A stretch of 64,000 bases of DNA from WHSW01 sp963742205 (GTDB taxonomy: Bacteria; Actinomycetota; Thermoleophilia; Solirubrobacterales; 70-9), in the NCBI GenBank assembly GCA_963742205.1, contig CAVUKZ010000003.1:107474-171473 (forward strand), given 5' to 3'. Under the pieces are notes generated by a model. That model made no database searches. It saw nothing but the letters and a program-made list of their open reading frames with translations, and had not been told where the DNA came from. Below are positions 45,634 to 54,101 of the stretch, in pieces (the stretch's first letter is position 1; the number at the start of each line of letters is the position of its first letter). The position numbers and the translations under genes are program-made.

Positions 45634-46239
45634 CTGATCCCGCTCAAGGACAACCTGCCGTCGCAGCGCTTGCCGGTGGCGACGATCGCCCTGATCGTGG
45701 TCGGCGTCGTCGCCCGCGTCCTCGATTGGAGCCCCGACCTCGCCGACGCGTGGTGGCCGTGGGCCGCGATCGCGTCGCTGTTCGTCGGCGGCGGGGTGAT
45801 CGAGTTGGTGGTGAACATGCTCTTTCTCTGGCTGTTCGCAAAGAGCCTCGAGGACACGCTCGGAGTTGTCCGCTTCCTGCTGCTGTTCTTCGTCGGCGGG
45901 CTGGCCGCCGCCGGGGCCCAGGAGCTCGTGGATCCGGACACGGTCGTGCCCTCCGTGGGGGTCGCCGGATCGATCGCCGCCCTGATCGGCGCCTACGCGC
46001 TGCTCTACCCCCACGCGCGGATCCTCGGTTGGGTGCTGATCCCGTTCTTTGTGACCTTCGTCGAGGTTCCGGCCCTGATTCTGGCGGCGGTGTGGTTCGC
46101 GCTGCAGGCGATCCCGGCCGTCGGTCAGCCGCCGATCGCCGGGCTCGCCGGCGGCCTGCTCCTCGGTGTGGTGGCGATCAGGCTCCTCGCCCACGGTCGC
46201 CCCGCCATCGCCGCCGACGGCTCGCGAGCTGTGTACTAG
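45634..46239 (+). CDS. Rhomboid-family membrane protein lacking catalytic residues
   Basis: The start is probably CTG 45634 (reads M-IPLKDNLPSQRLPVATI as in rhomboids); about 201 residues with six hydrophobic segments. Rhomboid landmarks are present: WWPWAAIASLF, LVVNMLFLWLFAKSLEDTLG and GAYALLYPHARILGWV. The catalytic GxSG reads SVGVAGSIAALIGAYA, with Ala in place of the nucleophile Ser, and the catalytic-His helix reads AGLAGGLLLGVVA without His. It is therefore a rhomboid pseudoprotease, perhaps a membrane-protein chaperone or binding partner. TTG 45670 is the alternative start. Confidence 0.78.
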   Translation: MIPLKDNLPSQRLPVATIALIVVGVVARVLDWSPDLADAWWPWAAIASLFVGGGVIELVVNMLFLWLFAKSLEDTLGVVRFLLLFFVGGLAAAGAQELVDPDTVVPSVGVAGSIAALIGAYALLYPHARILGWVLIPFFVTFVEVPALILAAVWFALQAIPAVGQPPIAGLAGGLLLGVVAIRLLAHGRPAIAADGSRAVY

Positions 46240-46248
46240 GCGTCCTGG

Positions 46249-46431
46249 GTGGACCCTGACCTGCGGACAGCCCTGCTCGTCGGCGCGCTGATCTTCGTCG
46301 GCGTGTTCGCGCTGATGACGGTCGCGGTCGCGGTCGAGTACGGCTTCGACGTGCTGACGGCGGCTGCGGGGCTCATCATCCTGCTGCTCGTCCTGCCGCT
46401 GATCGGCGCGCTTCGCAACCCGCCGAAGTAG
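46249..46431 (+). CDS. Small two-helix membrane protein
   Basis: A 60-residue protein from GTG 46249, 9 bases after the rhomboid-like gene. Two hydrophobic segments (LLVGALIFVGVFALMTVAVA and LTAAAGLIILLLVLPLIGAL) are joined by EYGFDV; the end is RNPPK. No family recognised. The gap suggests co-transcription with the pseudoprotease. Confidence 0.5.
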   Translation: MDPDLRTALLVGALIFVGVFALMTVAVAVEYGFDVLTAAAGLIILLLVLPLIGALRNPPK

Positions 46432-46436
46432 CCGGC

Positions 46437-46859
46437 CTAGTCCGCTCGGGCGGATTCGTCGAAGCGCGGGAGCCCGTCGTCGGGGATCGGCTCCCAGGCC
46501 GCGGCGTAGGCGACGAAGCTGCGCTTGCTCGGCCGCACGCCGGGATCGCCGTCGAAGGCGCTCATGCGGACCGCCATCCTCGTGTGGTCCTCGGGGTCGC
46601 GGCTGAACAGTTGGGCGCCGCACTCGCCGCAGAACGCCTTCTCGAAGCCGCCGTCGGGCGGGCGCCAGGCCTTCACGAGCTCGGCCCCCTGGGTGATCTC
46701 AAAGCCGGCGCCGTCCACCTGGGCCTGGGCGGATGAGGACGTCCCGGTCCGCCGCTGGCACCGGGTGCAGTGGCAGTAGGTGGCCATCTTCGCCGGTTGG
46801 GCGAGGCGGAAGCGGACGGCGCCGCACAGGCAACGGCCGGTCGTGGAAGGCTCGTTCAT
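46437..46859 (-). CDS. GFA-family (Mss4-like) zinc protein
   Basis: A 140-residue protein of the glutathione-dependent formaldehyde-activating (GFA) fold, ATG 46859. Zinc ligands: TGRCLCGAVRFRL, YCHCTRCQRRTGTSS and KAFCGECGAQLFSRDPED. The family name is historical; most members have no proven activity and bind structural zinc. Divergent from the P450 gene across 22 bases. Confidence 0.9.
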   Translation of the reverse strand: MNEPSTTGRCLCGAVRFRLAQPAKMATYCHCTRCQRRTGTSSSAQAQVDGAGFEITQGAELVKAWRPPDGGFEKAFCGECGAQLFSRDPEDHTRMAVRMSAFDGDPGVRPSKRSFVAYAAAWEPIPDDGLPRFDESARAD

Positions 46860-46869
46860 GGACCCTTTT

Positions 46870-46875
46870 TATACT
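46870..46875 (+). promoter_or_regulatory. -10 box (TATACT) of the P450 gene, probably leaderless
   Basis: TATACT, preceded by a T-run, ends 6 bases before ATG 46882. With this spacing transcription would begin at the ATG itself. Confidence 0.5.
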
Positions 46876-46881
46876 CGGCGG

Positions 46882-48222
46882 ATGGCGCTACCGCCCGGTC
46901 CGCGCACACCCGCGACCCTGAACACGGCGCGGCTTGCCGTGCGGCCTTTGGAGACGCTGCTCGGCTGGCACCGCCGCTACGGCGACCTGATCACCGTGCG
47001 CTTCCTGCTGTTCGGCACCGGCGTGTATGTGGCCGACCCGCAGGGCATCCGGGAGCTGTTCACCGGCGACCAGTCGGACCTGCACGCCGGCGAGGCGAAC
47101 GAGCCCCTGTCGCCGATCCTCGGCAAGAACTCCGTGCTGCTGCTCGACGGCGAACAGCACATGCGCCAGCGCAAGTTGCTGCTCCCTCCCTTCCAGGGGC
47201 GCGCGGTGGTCGAATGGCGGTCGGTGATCCGCGAGATCGCCGAGGACGAGGTCGCCGGCTGGGCCGTCGGCAGCGAGGTGGTCGTCCGCGAGCGGATGCG
47301 GTCGCTCACCTTCGACGTGATCTGTCGTGCCGTCTTCGGCGTGGCCGAGCCCGAACGGGTCGAGCGGCTGCGTGAGGCGCTCCTCGCCGTGCTCGACACG
47401 ACCTCGGTGATCTTCTTCGCCGAGGGCATGCGCAGGGATCTGGGCCCATGGTCGCCATGGGGGCGCTTCAAGCGCCAGCTCGCGGCGGCCGACGCGCTGA
47501 TCTACGAGGAGATCCAGCGGCGCCGGCTCGCGCCCGATGTCGAGGGGGGCAGCGACGTGCTCTCGTTGCTCCTGGGGGCGCGGGACGAAGACGGCGAGCC
47601 GATGAGCGACGTCGAGCTCCGGGACGAGCTCATGACGATGCTCGCCGCCGGACACGAGACGACGGCCACCGGGCTCGCCTGGGCGTTCGACCTGCTGCTC
47701 CACAACCCGGCGGCGCTCGACCGTCTTCGCGAGGAGCTCGACGGCGAGGACGACGCCTACCTCGACGCCGTGGTCACCGAGACGCTGCGCCTCCGGCCGG
47801 TGATCGACGCGGCCGAGCGGACGCTGAAGAAGCCGCGGACGATCGCCGGCTGGGACCTGCCGGCCGGGATCCGCGTCTATCCGGGGATCGCGATGGTGCA
47901 CCGGCGCGAGGACCTGTACCCGAACGCGGCCGCGTTCCGCCCGGAGCGCTTCCTCGATGGCGCCGCCAAGCCGTATACCTGGCTGCCGTTCGGCGGCGGG
48001 ATCCGCCGATGCATCGGCGCGGCGCTCGCCCAGGCGGAGATGGCCGAGGTTCTGCGGGTGGTTCTGAAGCGGGTCGAGCTCGCGCCGGTGAGCCCGCGCA
48101 CCGATCAGGTCATCCTCAGGGGGATCACGCTCGCGCCGAGGGACGGGGTCCGCGTGCGGGTGACGAGGCGGGCTACACCCCCAGGCGCCACCCGCCAGCC
48201 CGCGGCCGCAGTCGCGGCCTGA
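46882..48222 (+). CDS. Cytochrome P450
   Basis: A 446-residue soluble P450 monooxygenase. I-helix oxygen-activation motif LAAGHETTATGLAWAF, K-helix ExxR in VVTETLRLRPVIDAAERT, PERF-type FRPERFLDGAAKPYTW, and heme loop LPFGGGIRRCIGAALAQAEM with the axial Cys. The N-terminus is MALPPGPRTPATLNTARLAV, without a membrane anchor. No ferredoxin or reductase gene is adjacent, so redox partners come from elsewhere. The substrate is unknown. Confidence 0.93.
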   Translation: MALPPGPRTPATLNTARLAVRPLETLLGWHRRYGDLITVRFLLFGTGVYVADPQGIRELFTGDQSDLHAGEANEPLSPILGKNSVLLLDGEQHMRQRKLLLPPFQGRAVVEWRSVIREIAEDEVAGWAVGSEVVVRERMRSLTFDVICRAVFGVAEPERVERLREALLAVLDTTSVIFFAEGMRRDLGPWSPWGRFKRQLAAADALIYEEIQRRRLAPDVEGGSDVLSLLLGARDEDGEPMSDVELRDELMTMLAAGHETTATGLAWAFDLLLHNPAALDRLREELDGEDDAYLDAVVTETLRLRPVIDAAERTLKKPRTIAGWDLPAGIRVYPGIAMVHRREDLYPNAAAFRPERFLDGAAKPYTWLPFGGGIRRCIGAALAQAEMAEVLRVVLKRVELAPVSPRTDQVILRGITLAPRDGVRVRVTRRATPPGATRQPAAAVAA

Positions 48223-48227
48223 GCCGC

Positions 48228-50030
48228 TCAGGCCGCGAGCGCAAGCTCGCCGCGCGTGCTCTGTGCGGCGACCATCGCCGCGTAGCGGCCGTCGAGCTCG
48301 AGCAGTTCCTCATGCGTTCCGAGCTCGGCGATGCCACCCTCGGCAACGACGGCAATCTGCTCGGCATCGCGGATCGTCGAGAGGCGGTGAGCGATCGCGA
48401 TCGTGGTGCGGCCGCGCGAGAGGGTGTCGAGCGCCTCCTGCACGGCGCGCTCGGTCTCGGTGTCGAGGGCGCTCGTCGCCTCGTCGAGGATCAGGATCGG
48501 CGGGTTGCGCAGGATCGCGCGGGCGATCGCGATCCGCTGCTTCTCGCCGCCTGAGAAGCGGTAGCCGCGCTCGCCGACGATCGTCTCGTAGCCGTCGGGG
48601 AGGCTCGCGATCAGGTCATCGATCTGGGCCGAACGCGCGGCGGCGGCGATCTCATCGTCGCTGGCGCCCGGCCGCGCGAACGCGAGGTTGTCCCGTACCG
48701 ACGCGTGGAACAGATAGGTCTCCTGCGAGACGAGGCCGACCACCGCTGCGAGCGACGCGTGCGTGAGATCGCGGACGTCGGTTCCTTCGATGCGGACCGC
48801 TCCCGAGTCGACGTCGTAGAGGCGGGCGAGCAGATAGGCGAGCGTCGTCTTACCCGAGCCCGTCTCGCCGACCACCGCAAGGGTCGTGTTCGCGGGCACG
48901 TGGATGTCGACTCCGCTGAGGATCTCGTCGCCGTCGGCGCCGTAGCGAAAGCCGACCCCGTCGAATTCGACGTCGCCGTGGACGGCCGCCGGATCGAGCT
49001 CGACGGCGCCGTCGCGCTCGTCGATCTCAACCGGCATGTCGAGGTACTCGAACACGCGCTCGAAGAGGGCGAGTGAGCTCTGTACGTCGACGCCGACCGA
49101 GAGCAGCGACTGGATCGGGAAGAAGAGGCGGGTCTGAAGCGTCGTGAAGGCGACCAGGGTGCCGATCGTGATCGCCTCACCGCCACCGGCGATGCTGAGC
49201 CCGGCGACCAGATAGATCAGCGCCGGCATCGCCGCAAAGGCGATCTGAACCGACGCCATCCGCCAGCGACCGGCCATCCGCGAGCGGACCTCGAGGTCGG
49301 CCAGGTCGGCCGACTCGCGGTCGAAGCGCTCGGCGAGCTCGGGCGAGCGCCCGTAGGTCTTGCCGAGCAGGATCCCTGACACCGAGAGCGATTCCTCGAT
49401 CAGCGCCGAGATGTCGGCGAGCCGGCCCTGGCGCACCGAGGTGATCCGGCGGCGCTCCTGACCGACGCGGCGGGTCAGCCAGACGAAGAACGGCAGCAGT
49501 CCGAGCGCCGCCAGCGCCAGGCGCCAGTCGAGCAGGAACATCGCCGTCGCCGCGGCGATCACGGTCGTGACGTTCGAGACGATCGAGGTCGCCGTCGAGG
49601 TGACGACACTCTGGACGCCACCGATGTCGTTGGCGATTCGCGACTGAATCTCACCGGTGCGGGTGCGGGTGAAGAAGGCCAGTGAGAGTCGCTGAAGGTG
49701 GCGATAGACGGCCGCGCGGAGATCGTGCATGACCCGCTGGCCGACCGTGTTGGAGAGCAGCGTCTGCCCAACGCCGAGAGCCCCGGTCGCAATCGCGATC
49801 GCGATCATCCCGACGACGAGCTCGGCGAGCAGGGTCGTGTCCTGATTTGGAATCGCCTCGTCGAGAACGCCCCGAAGCAGGAACGGGGAGATCATCCCGA
49901 GCGCGGCCGAGAGGCCGATCAGCGCGAGGACCGCGGCAAGTCTCCCCCGGTAGGGGCGAAACAGCGCCAGCATCCGGCGACGTTCCGCGGGGCTCAGGGT
50001 CGGCTCCGCCTTGCGATCGCGCCCGATCAT
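48228..50030 (-). CDS. ABC exporter, fused permease-ATPase (half-transporter)
   Basis: A 600-residue type IV ABC exporter half. ATG 50030 overlaps the MarR stop by 4 bases. Six membrane helices (IGLSAALGMISPFLLRGVLD; VVGMIAIAIATGALGVGQTL; further pairs) precede the ATPase: Walker A VVGETGSGKTTLAYLLAR, Q-loop VSQETYLFHASVRDN, signature RFSGGEKQRIAIARAIL, Walker B ILILDEATSALD, H-loop IAHRLSTIRDA. Homodimeric multidrug or lipid export is likely. Coupling to MarR suggests substrate-induced expression. Confidence 0.94.
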   Translation of the reverse strand: MIGRDRKAEPTLSPAERRRMLALFRPYRGRLAAVLALIGLSAALGMISPFLLRGVLDEAIPNQDTTLLAELVVGMIAIAIATGALGVGQTLLSNTVGQRVMHDLRAAVYRHLQRLSLAFFTRTRTGEIQSRIANDIGGVQSVVTSTATSIVSNVTTVIAAATAMFLLDWRLALAALGLLPFFVWLTRRVGQERRRITSVRQGRLADISALIEESLSVSGILLGKTYGRSPELAERFDRESADLADLEVRSRMAGRWRMASVQIAFAAMPALIYLVAGLSIAGGGEAITIGTLVAFTTLQTRLFFPIQSLLSVGVDVQSSLALFERVFEYLDMPVEIDERDGAVELDPAAVHGDVEFDGVGFRYGADGDEILSGVDIHVPANTTLAVVGETGSGKTTLAYLLARLYDVDSGAVRIEGTDVRDLTHASLAAVVGLVSQETYLFHASVRDNLAFARPGASDDEIAAAARSAQIDDLIASLPDGYETIVGERGYRFSGGEKQRIAIARAILRNPPILILDEATSALDTETERAVQEALDTLSRGRTTIAIAHRLSTIRDAEQIAVVAEGGIAELGTHEELLELDGRYAAMVAAQSTRGELALAA

Positions 50031-50506
50031 CGCCTGCACCTCGGGTCGTCCGGAGAGCAGCACGCTGCGACCGTCACGCGCTCGAGCAGCGACTTCAGCT
50101 CACGGCGCTCGGACGCGTCGAGCGGGGCCAGCAGATCGCGCTCGATCGCGGTCGCGGCGCGGCGGGCGCCGGTGAGCGCGCGCTCACCGTCCGCGGAGAG
50201 CTCGAGCAGATAGCGGCGGCGATCGGCCGGGTCCCGCGGGCGACGAACGAGGCCGCGCGCCTCGAGTTCGTCGAGCACTGCGACGAGGTTGCTGGGGTGG
50301 ACGTGAAGCTCTTGGCCCAGTCGCTGCTGGGCCACCGGGCCGCTCGACGCAAGCCGGTCGAGGACCGCGAATTCGCGGCGCGAGAGCCCGGCGCCCTCGA
50401 GCTCGAGGCGCATGCGGGCGCCGGTCGCGCGAGCGAGACGCCCGAGGAGCTGGCTCGTTCCGGCCCCGGCGTGGCTAGGTGTTGTGGTGCTGGTCGTATC
50501 CGCCAT
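50027..50506 (-). CDS. MarR-family regulator
   Basis: A 159-residue winged-helix regulator from ATG 50506. SRREFAVLDRLASSGPVAQQ and RLGQELHVHPSNLVAVLDEL form the HTH; GLVRRPRDPADRRRYLLELS is the beta-wing. The C-terminus ends AACCSPDDPRCRR, with three Cys that could be redox sensitive. It is the first gene of a two-gene unit with the ABC exporter (ATGA overlap) and probably represses it. Confidence 0.93.
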   Translation of the reverse strand: MADTTSTTTPSHAGAGTSQLLGRLARATGARMRLELEGAGLSRREFAVLDRLASSGPVAQQRLGQELHVHPSNLVAVLDELEARGLVRRPRDPADRRRYLLELSADGERALTGARRAATAIERDLLAPLDASERRELKSLLERVTVAACCSPDDPRCRR

Positions 50507-50537
50507 CCATAGGAGGATAGCTGGATACTTTTACTTC

Positions 50538-50548
50538 ATAACGATTAT
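50538..50548. promoter_or_regulatory. Candidate MarR operator
   Basis: ATAACGATTAT, an inverted repeat (ATAA/TTAT), about 30 bases upstream of the MarR start in a rare AT-rich patch. A TATCCT 7 bases before ATG 50506 may be the -10. Confidence 0.4.
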
Positions 50549-50557
50549 CCGCTGTAA

Positions 50558-51118
50558 CTAACTAGCCACCCCGGCCGCCGCCGCCTCGAGGGCCTCGGCG
50601 CGGTCGAGGAAGTCCGTTTGGCGGAACACCAGGCCGCGCCGGAGGGTGAAGAGCTGGAACACGGGCTCGCTGACCGCGAGGCCGCTACCCGACCCGTGCC
50701 CGCTCTGGTGCGTGCGGACGAGGAGGGTCGCGCCGAAGTCAAGGATCTCCTCCGGGTCCCAGCGGATGTCCTCGAACGCGTCCTGCCAGTAGCGCCACAG
50801 CTTGAGGTAGCCCTCCTGGCCATGGAAGACCGGCTCCAGGTCGGGCGGCATCAGGTCGCGGCTGGGCCGGTACTCGTGGTCCGGATGGTTCCCGACGAGG
50901 ATGACCTCGAAATCTCGCCGGTTGCCGGCCGCGTATGCGCGTCTGATCAGGCGGGTGACCAGCCAGCGGCGCGGGCGGGAGCCCACCGGAACCCGGGTGA
51001 GGAGCGGGGCGACCAGCCGGTAGAGACCAGGAAAGCGGACGAAGAAGCGCTCGTCGAGCGTTCGACGCTCGCTCGCCGGCGGGCGCAGCGGCGTGACCGC
51101 GATCCGGACGCCCTTCAC
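50558..51118 (-). CDS. NTF2/SnoaL-like protein
   Basis: A 186-residue protein from GTG 51118 with GGAGAG as ribosome binding site. A basic N-terminal part (VPVGSRPRRWLVTRLIRRAY) precedes an NTF2-like fold: FEVILVGNHPDHEYRPSRDL, EPVFHGQEGYLKLWRYWQDA, RWDPEEILDFGATLLVR and FQLFTLRRGLVFRQTDFLDR. Members bind small hydrophobic ligands or act as isomerases. No active-site assignment can be made. Confidence 0.78.
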   Translation of the reverse strand: MKGVRIAVTPLRPPASERRTLDERFFVRFPGLYRLVAPLLTRVPVGSRPRRWLVTRLIRRAYAAGNRRDFEVILVGNHPDHEYRPSRDLMPPDLEPVFHGQEGYLKLWRYWQDAFEDIRWDPEEILDFGATLLVRTHQSGHGSGSGLAVSEPVFQLFTLRRGLVFRQTDFLDRAEALEAAAAGVAS

Positions 51119-51143
51119 CTCTCCATCCTATGGCGGTGCGGGC

Positions 51144-51359
51144 CTAGTCATCGATGGGCCGCAGCGCCTCCCGGCGTCGGATGGTCTCCGCTGCGGTCTT
51201 GGAACTCCTGACGAGGTATCGGGGATCGTCCTTGGTCGCGGCCACGATCCGCCCCGCGATCTCGGTGCGCTTCGTCAGCCGGCGACGAACGGTGCCGCGG
51301 ACCGTGCGCCCGCGAAAGTTCCATTCGACGACGTCGCCGCGCCTTAGGTCCCTGTCCAT
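51144..51359 (-). CDS. HVA1/DUF2945 Tudor-like small protein
   Basis: A 71-residue basic protein from ATG 51359. RRGDVVEWNFRGRTVRGTVR is the SH3/Tudor-like start of the hypervirulence-associated (DUF2945) family, followed by DDPRYLVRSSKTAAETIRR. It may bind nucleic acid. The function is not established despite the family name. Confidence 0.82.
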   Translation of the reverse strand: MDRDLRRGDVVEWNFRGRTVRGTVRRRLTKRTEIAGRIVAATKDDPRYLVRSSKTAAETIRRREALRPIDD

Positions 51360-51425
51360 GCAGTCCTCCCGTCGGTGCCGTTTCGAACACCAAGCCCGCG
51401 GCTCGCAGACGCGCCCCCCAGGCGG

Positions 51426-51842
51426 TCAGTCGAGGGTCAGAAGGCGGGCGGCTTGGAGCGCCTCCTCGGCGGTCCGGTAGACCTCGCCGTGGACGACGAG
51501 GCCATCGCGCAACAGCCACAGATGCGCGGCGCACATCTCCAACCGCGCGCCGCTCGCCCGGCCGCGACCGAGGATGCGCACCGGGACGACGACGGCATCA
51601 CCGACCGCCATCGGCTCGTCGGTCTTCACGATGTACTCCTCGAACGCCGCCTGGGTCTCGGCGACGTTGCGGAGAAACCCCTCCGGGCCGACGCGCGTGC
51701 CCTCGGCGGAGTCGCCGACCCCGAGGCCGCCGGCATCGGGGATCTCCGCGTCCTCGGCGAACATCGCCGCGGCGCCCTCGACGTCGCCGGCGCTGAACAT
51801 CGCGTAGCCGCGGCGCACGATCTCTACGTTTTGCTCCGGCAT
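51426..51842 (-). CDS. SnoaL-like domain protein
   Basis: A 138-residue single-domain NTF2-like protein. ATG 51842 (MPEQNVEIVRRGYAMFSAGD) is chosen because earlier in-frame sequence reads through non-coding DNA that overlaps the tRNA. The rest is typical: GAAAMFAEDAEIPDAGG, GTRVGPEGFLRNVAETQAAF, DAVVVPVRILGRGRASG, HLWLLRDGLVVHGEVYRTAE. It probably binds a small molecule; no catalytic residues are assignable. Confidence 0.82.
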   Translation of the reverse strand: MPEQNVEIVRRGYAMFSAGDVEGAAAMFAEDAEIPDAGGLGVGDSAEGTRVGPEGFLRNVAETQAAFEEYIVKTDEPMAVGDAVVVPVRILGRGRASGARLEMCAAHLWLLRDGLVVHGEVYRTAEEALQAARLLTLD

Positions 51843-51939
51843 CTCCTCGAACCCGTCCGAGGGCCCAATCCTAAGTCCGCGGTCGCCGCGCGCGCAACGA
51901 GACGCGCTCTCGCATCGAGACGTGATGCCGGGTTCGAGG

Positions 51940-52012
51940 TGGAGCCAGCCGGGATCGAACCGGCGACCTTCGCGTTGCAAACGCGACGCTCTCCCAACTG
52001 AGCTATGGCCCC
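51940..52012 (-). tRNA. tRNA-Ala (TGC anticodon)
   Basis: 73-base cloverleaf: acceptor GGGGCCA/TGGCTCC, D-arm GCTC/GAGC, anticodon stem CGCGT with loop TTTGCAA (anticodon TGC), T-arm GCCGG-TTCGATC-CCGGC, discriminator A. Confidence 0.96.
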
Positions 52013-52037
52013 AACGCTGCGATTGTAGGCCCGCTTC

Positions 52038-52229
52038 TCACACCGGGAAGGCGTCCTCGACCCCTTCCGGCGGATCCGGATCAACGATCACCGCAAGCTT
52101 CTGCTCGTGCCAGAGGCAGACGATGCCGCCGTCGGGGTGCGGGCGGATCTCATCGGGCTGCGCGAGTCCGCCCTCGTCGAGCAGCCGCCGCATCGCCGCC
52201 TCCATCTCGTCCCGGCTCGGATCCTCCAT
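52038..52229 (-). CDS. Small conserved-looking acidic protein
   Basis: A 63-residue protein from ATG 52229 (MEDPSRDEMEAAMRRLLDEG). The rest, ending LAVIVDPDPPEGVEDAFPV, contains IVCLWHEQK. It is acidic and soluble with good coding bias. No family recognised. It lies just beyond tRNA-Ala(TGC) on the same strand. Confidence 0.55.
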   Translation of the reverse strand: MEDPSRDEMEAAMRRLLDEGGLAQPDEIRPHPDGGIVCLWHEQKLAVIVDPDPPEGVEDAFPV

Positions 52230-52305
52230 TCGCGGAAACGATCGCGGGGCCGGGCGCACCCGTGACGCGCACGACGTGTCGAGTTGGACTCAATAGGGTG
52301 ACCCC

Positions 52306-52890
52306 ATGGCCAAGAGCCAGTACTACTGCGCGGCGACCCTCGACGGCTACATCGCCGATCCCGACGATGGACTGGGCTGGCTGTTCGGCTACGAGGGCAG
52401 CTACGACGGCGCGGACGCCGAGCCCGGGCCGATGGTGGATGGCGGTGCCTACGAGCGCTTCTACGACGATGTCGGCGCGCTGGTCAGCGGCTCGACCACG
52501 TACGAGTTCGTCCTCGACCACCTCGACTCCGACGACTCCTGGCCCTACAAGGGCAAGCCCTACTGGACGCTCAGCTCGCGCGATCTCCGCGTGCTCGAGG
52601 GCGACGGGATCGACGTACGGATAGCCGACGCGCCCGTCACCGACCTCTACGACGACATGATCGCCGCGGCCGGCGAGGGCAACCTCTGGGTGGTCGGCGG
52701 CGGCAACGTCGCCTCGCAGTTCGCCGACGCCGGCCTGCTCGACGAGGTCCATCTGACCGTGGTCCCGGTCGTGATCGGCGCCGGCAAACCGCTCTTCGAC
52801 CGCCCGCCCCCCGGCGGGCCGATGAAGCTCACCGGCACCCGCACGTTCGCGAGCGGCATGGTCGAGCTCCGCTACGAGCTCGACCGCTAG
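52306..52890 (+). CDS. Dihydrofolate reductase-like (RibD C-terminal fold) protein
   Basis: A 194-residue NADPH-binding-fold protein from ATG 52306. YYCAATLDGYIADPDDGLGW is the classic first strand; VSGSTTYEFVLDHL, LWVVGGGNVASQFADAGLLD and DEVHLTVVPVVIGAGKPLFD complete the RibD_C pattern. Paralogues of this type are common and not true folate enzymes; the substrate is unknown. Its stop overlaps the convergent glycosidase stop. Confidence 0.88.
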   Translation: MAKSQYYCAATLDGYIADPDDGLGWLFGYEGSYDGADAEPGPMVDGGAYERFYDDVGALVSGSTTYEFVLDHLDSDDSWPYKGKPYWTLSSRDLRVLEGDGIDVRIADAPVTDLYDDMIAAAGEGNLWVVGGGNVASQFADAGLLDEVHLTVVPVVIGAGKPLFDRPPPGGPMKLTGTRTFASGMVELRYELDR

Positions 52891-53993
52891 TCGCCGGCGA
52901 GGGCGCGCAGCTCGTAGTAGGCCGGCTTGCGCCGCCCCTCGCGATCGAGCAGGCCCGACCAGGGGCACCAGCCGCACACCGCATGGCCGGCCTCCGTGTC
53001 GCGCCACGCGTACCAGTAGACGGCGCGCACGCCCCACCCCTCCGCGCCCGCGATGATCCGGGTGTAGGCCCGCCGCAGGATGCGGGCCTGGCCGTCGCGG
53101 CTCTTCACCAGCCCCCAACGCCGCTTCCCGGCGGATGCCCAGCCGACCTCGGTGACCCAGATTCCCGCGTTGTCGAAGTGGTCGGTCGCCACCTTGCGCG
53201 CCTTTTTGATCTGGTCGATCGTGCCGCGCGCCCTGCGGTTGTAGGGATGCAGGGCGATCCCGTCAAAGCTCGCCGCGATGTCCGGGACTGTGTAGAGCTC
53301 CGTCAGGAACGCCTTCGTGCTCATGCGCTTGCGATTGGTGCGGGTTCCGGTGAGGCCCGCGAGCAGCACCACCGCGTCGGGATCCTCGCTGCGGACCCCG
53401 GCAGCGCCGGCCTGCACGAGGAGCCCATAGCCGGTGGGGTCGACCGCCGGCCGGTAGAACGAGCTCAGGTTGGGCTCGTTCCACAGCTGCCAGGTCTCGA
53501 TCGGCCTGTACGGCAGCCCCTCATGCTGGTCCCAGAAGGTGCCGCCCGGCCCGTACCGTCGCACGGCCGCCGCGGCAAAGTCGCCGAACGCCGTCCGCGT
53601 CTCGGCGGTGCGCGGCGGATACGACGCGCACTCCCCTCCGAAACACTCCCACCCGTCCTCGGCGGCCGCCCAATCGGGCGTGCCGAAGAGGAACGGCAGC
53701 GTCGTCATCCCGGAGCGGGCGTTCCCCGCAACCATGCCGTCGGTCGACCCCCAGTCGTACTCGCCGCGCTCGCGTTCCACCTGGGCCCACGGGAACCAGT
53801 CGCGAATCGAGCTGATCCCGGCGTCGGCCATCAGCCCCGCCTCCGAGTCGTCGAACGACCGCTGGGGCACGACCCCGATCGTCAGCGTCGGCCCGACGTC
53901 GATCACCTGGGCGGCGTTGCCGTCGGCGCTCGGCGCAAGGACGACCAGGGCGACGAGCGCCGCAAGCCCGAGTCTCATCCGCCCCGCCGGCAT
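52887..53993 (-). CDS. Secreted clan A glycoside hydrolase
   Basis: A 368-residue exported glycosidase. ATG 53993 or 53978 leads into a signal peptide (LGLAALVALVVLAPSADGNA). The TIM-barrel retaining-enzyme residues are visible: acid/base Glu in WQLWNEPNLSSFYRP (NEP) after strand 4, and nucleophile Glu in GIWVTEVGWASAGKR after strand 7. Other barrel parts: ISSIRDWFPWAQVERERG and FDGIALHPYNRRARG. Clan GH-A, with GH39/GH5-like appearance; the polysaccharide target is unknown. The C-terminus (GHAVCGWCPWSGLLDREGRR) has a CxxC. Intact. Confidence 0.85.
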   Translation of the reverse strand: MPAGRMRLGLAALVALVVLAPSADGNAAQVIDVGPTLTIGVVPQRSFDDSEAGLMADAGISSIRDWFPWAQVERERGEYDWGSTDGMVAGNARSGMTTLPFLFGTPDWAAAEDGWECFGGECASYPPRTAETRTAFGDFAAAAVRRYGPGGTFWDQHEGLPYRPIETWQLWNEPNLSSFYRPAVDPTGYGLLVQAGAAGVRSEDPDAVVLLAGLTGTRTNRKRMSTKAFLTELYTVPDIAASFDGIALHPYNRRARGTIDQIKKARKVATDHFDNAGIWVTEVGWASAGKRRWGLVKSRDGQARILRRAYTRIIAGAEGWGVRAVYWYAWRDTEAGHAVCGWCPWSGLLDREGRRKPAYYELRALAGD

Positions 53994-54101
53994 CCACCCG
54001 CAGAAACCCCCGTCGAGCCCAGGAGTTGCACCCGAGCTCTCGCGGGTAGGAACTGCGTGTGCGAGGATCGCTTGCGAACGGCGGCGTTGAGGAGGAGACG
54101 C

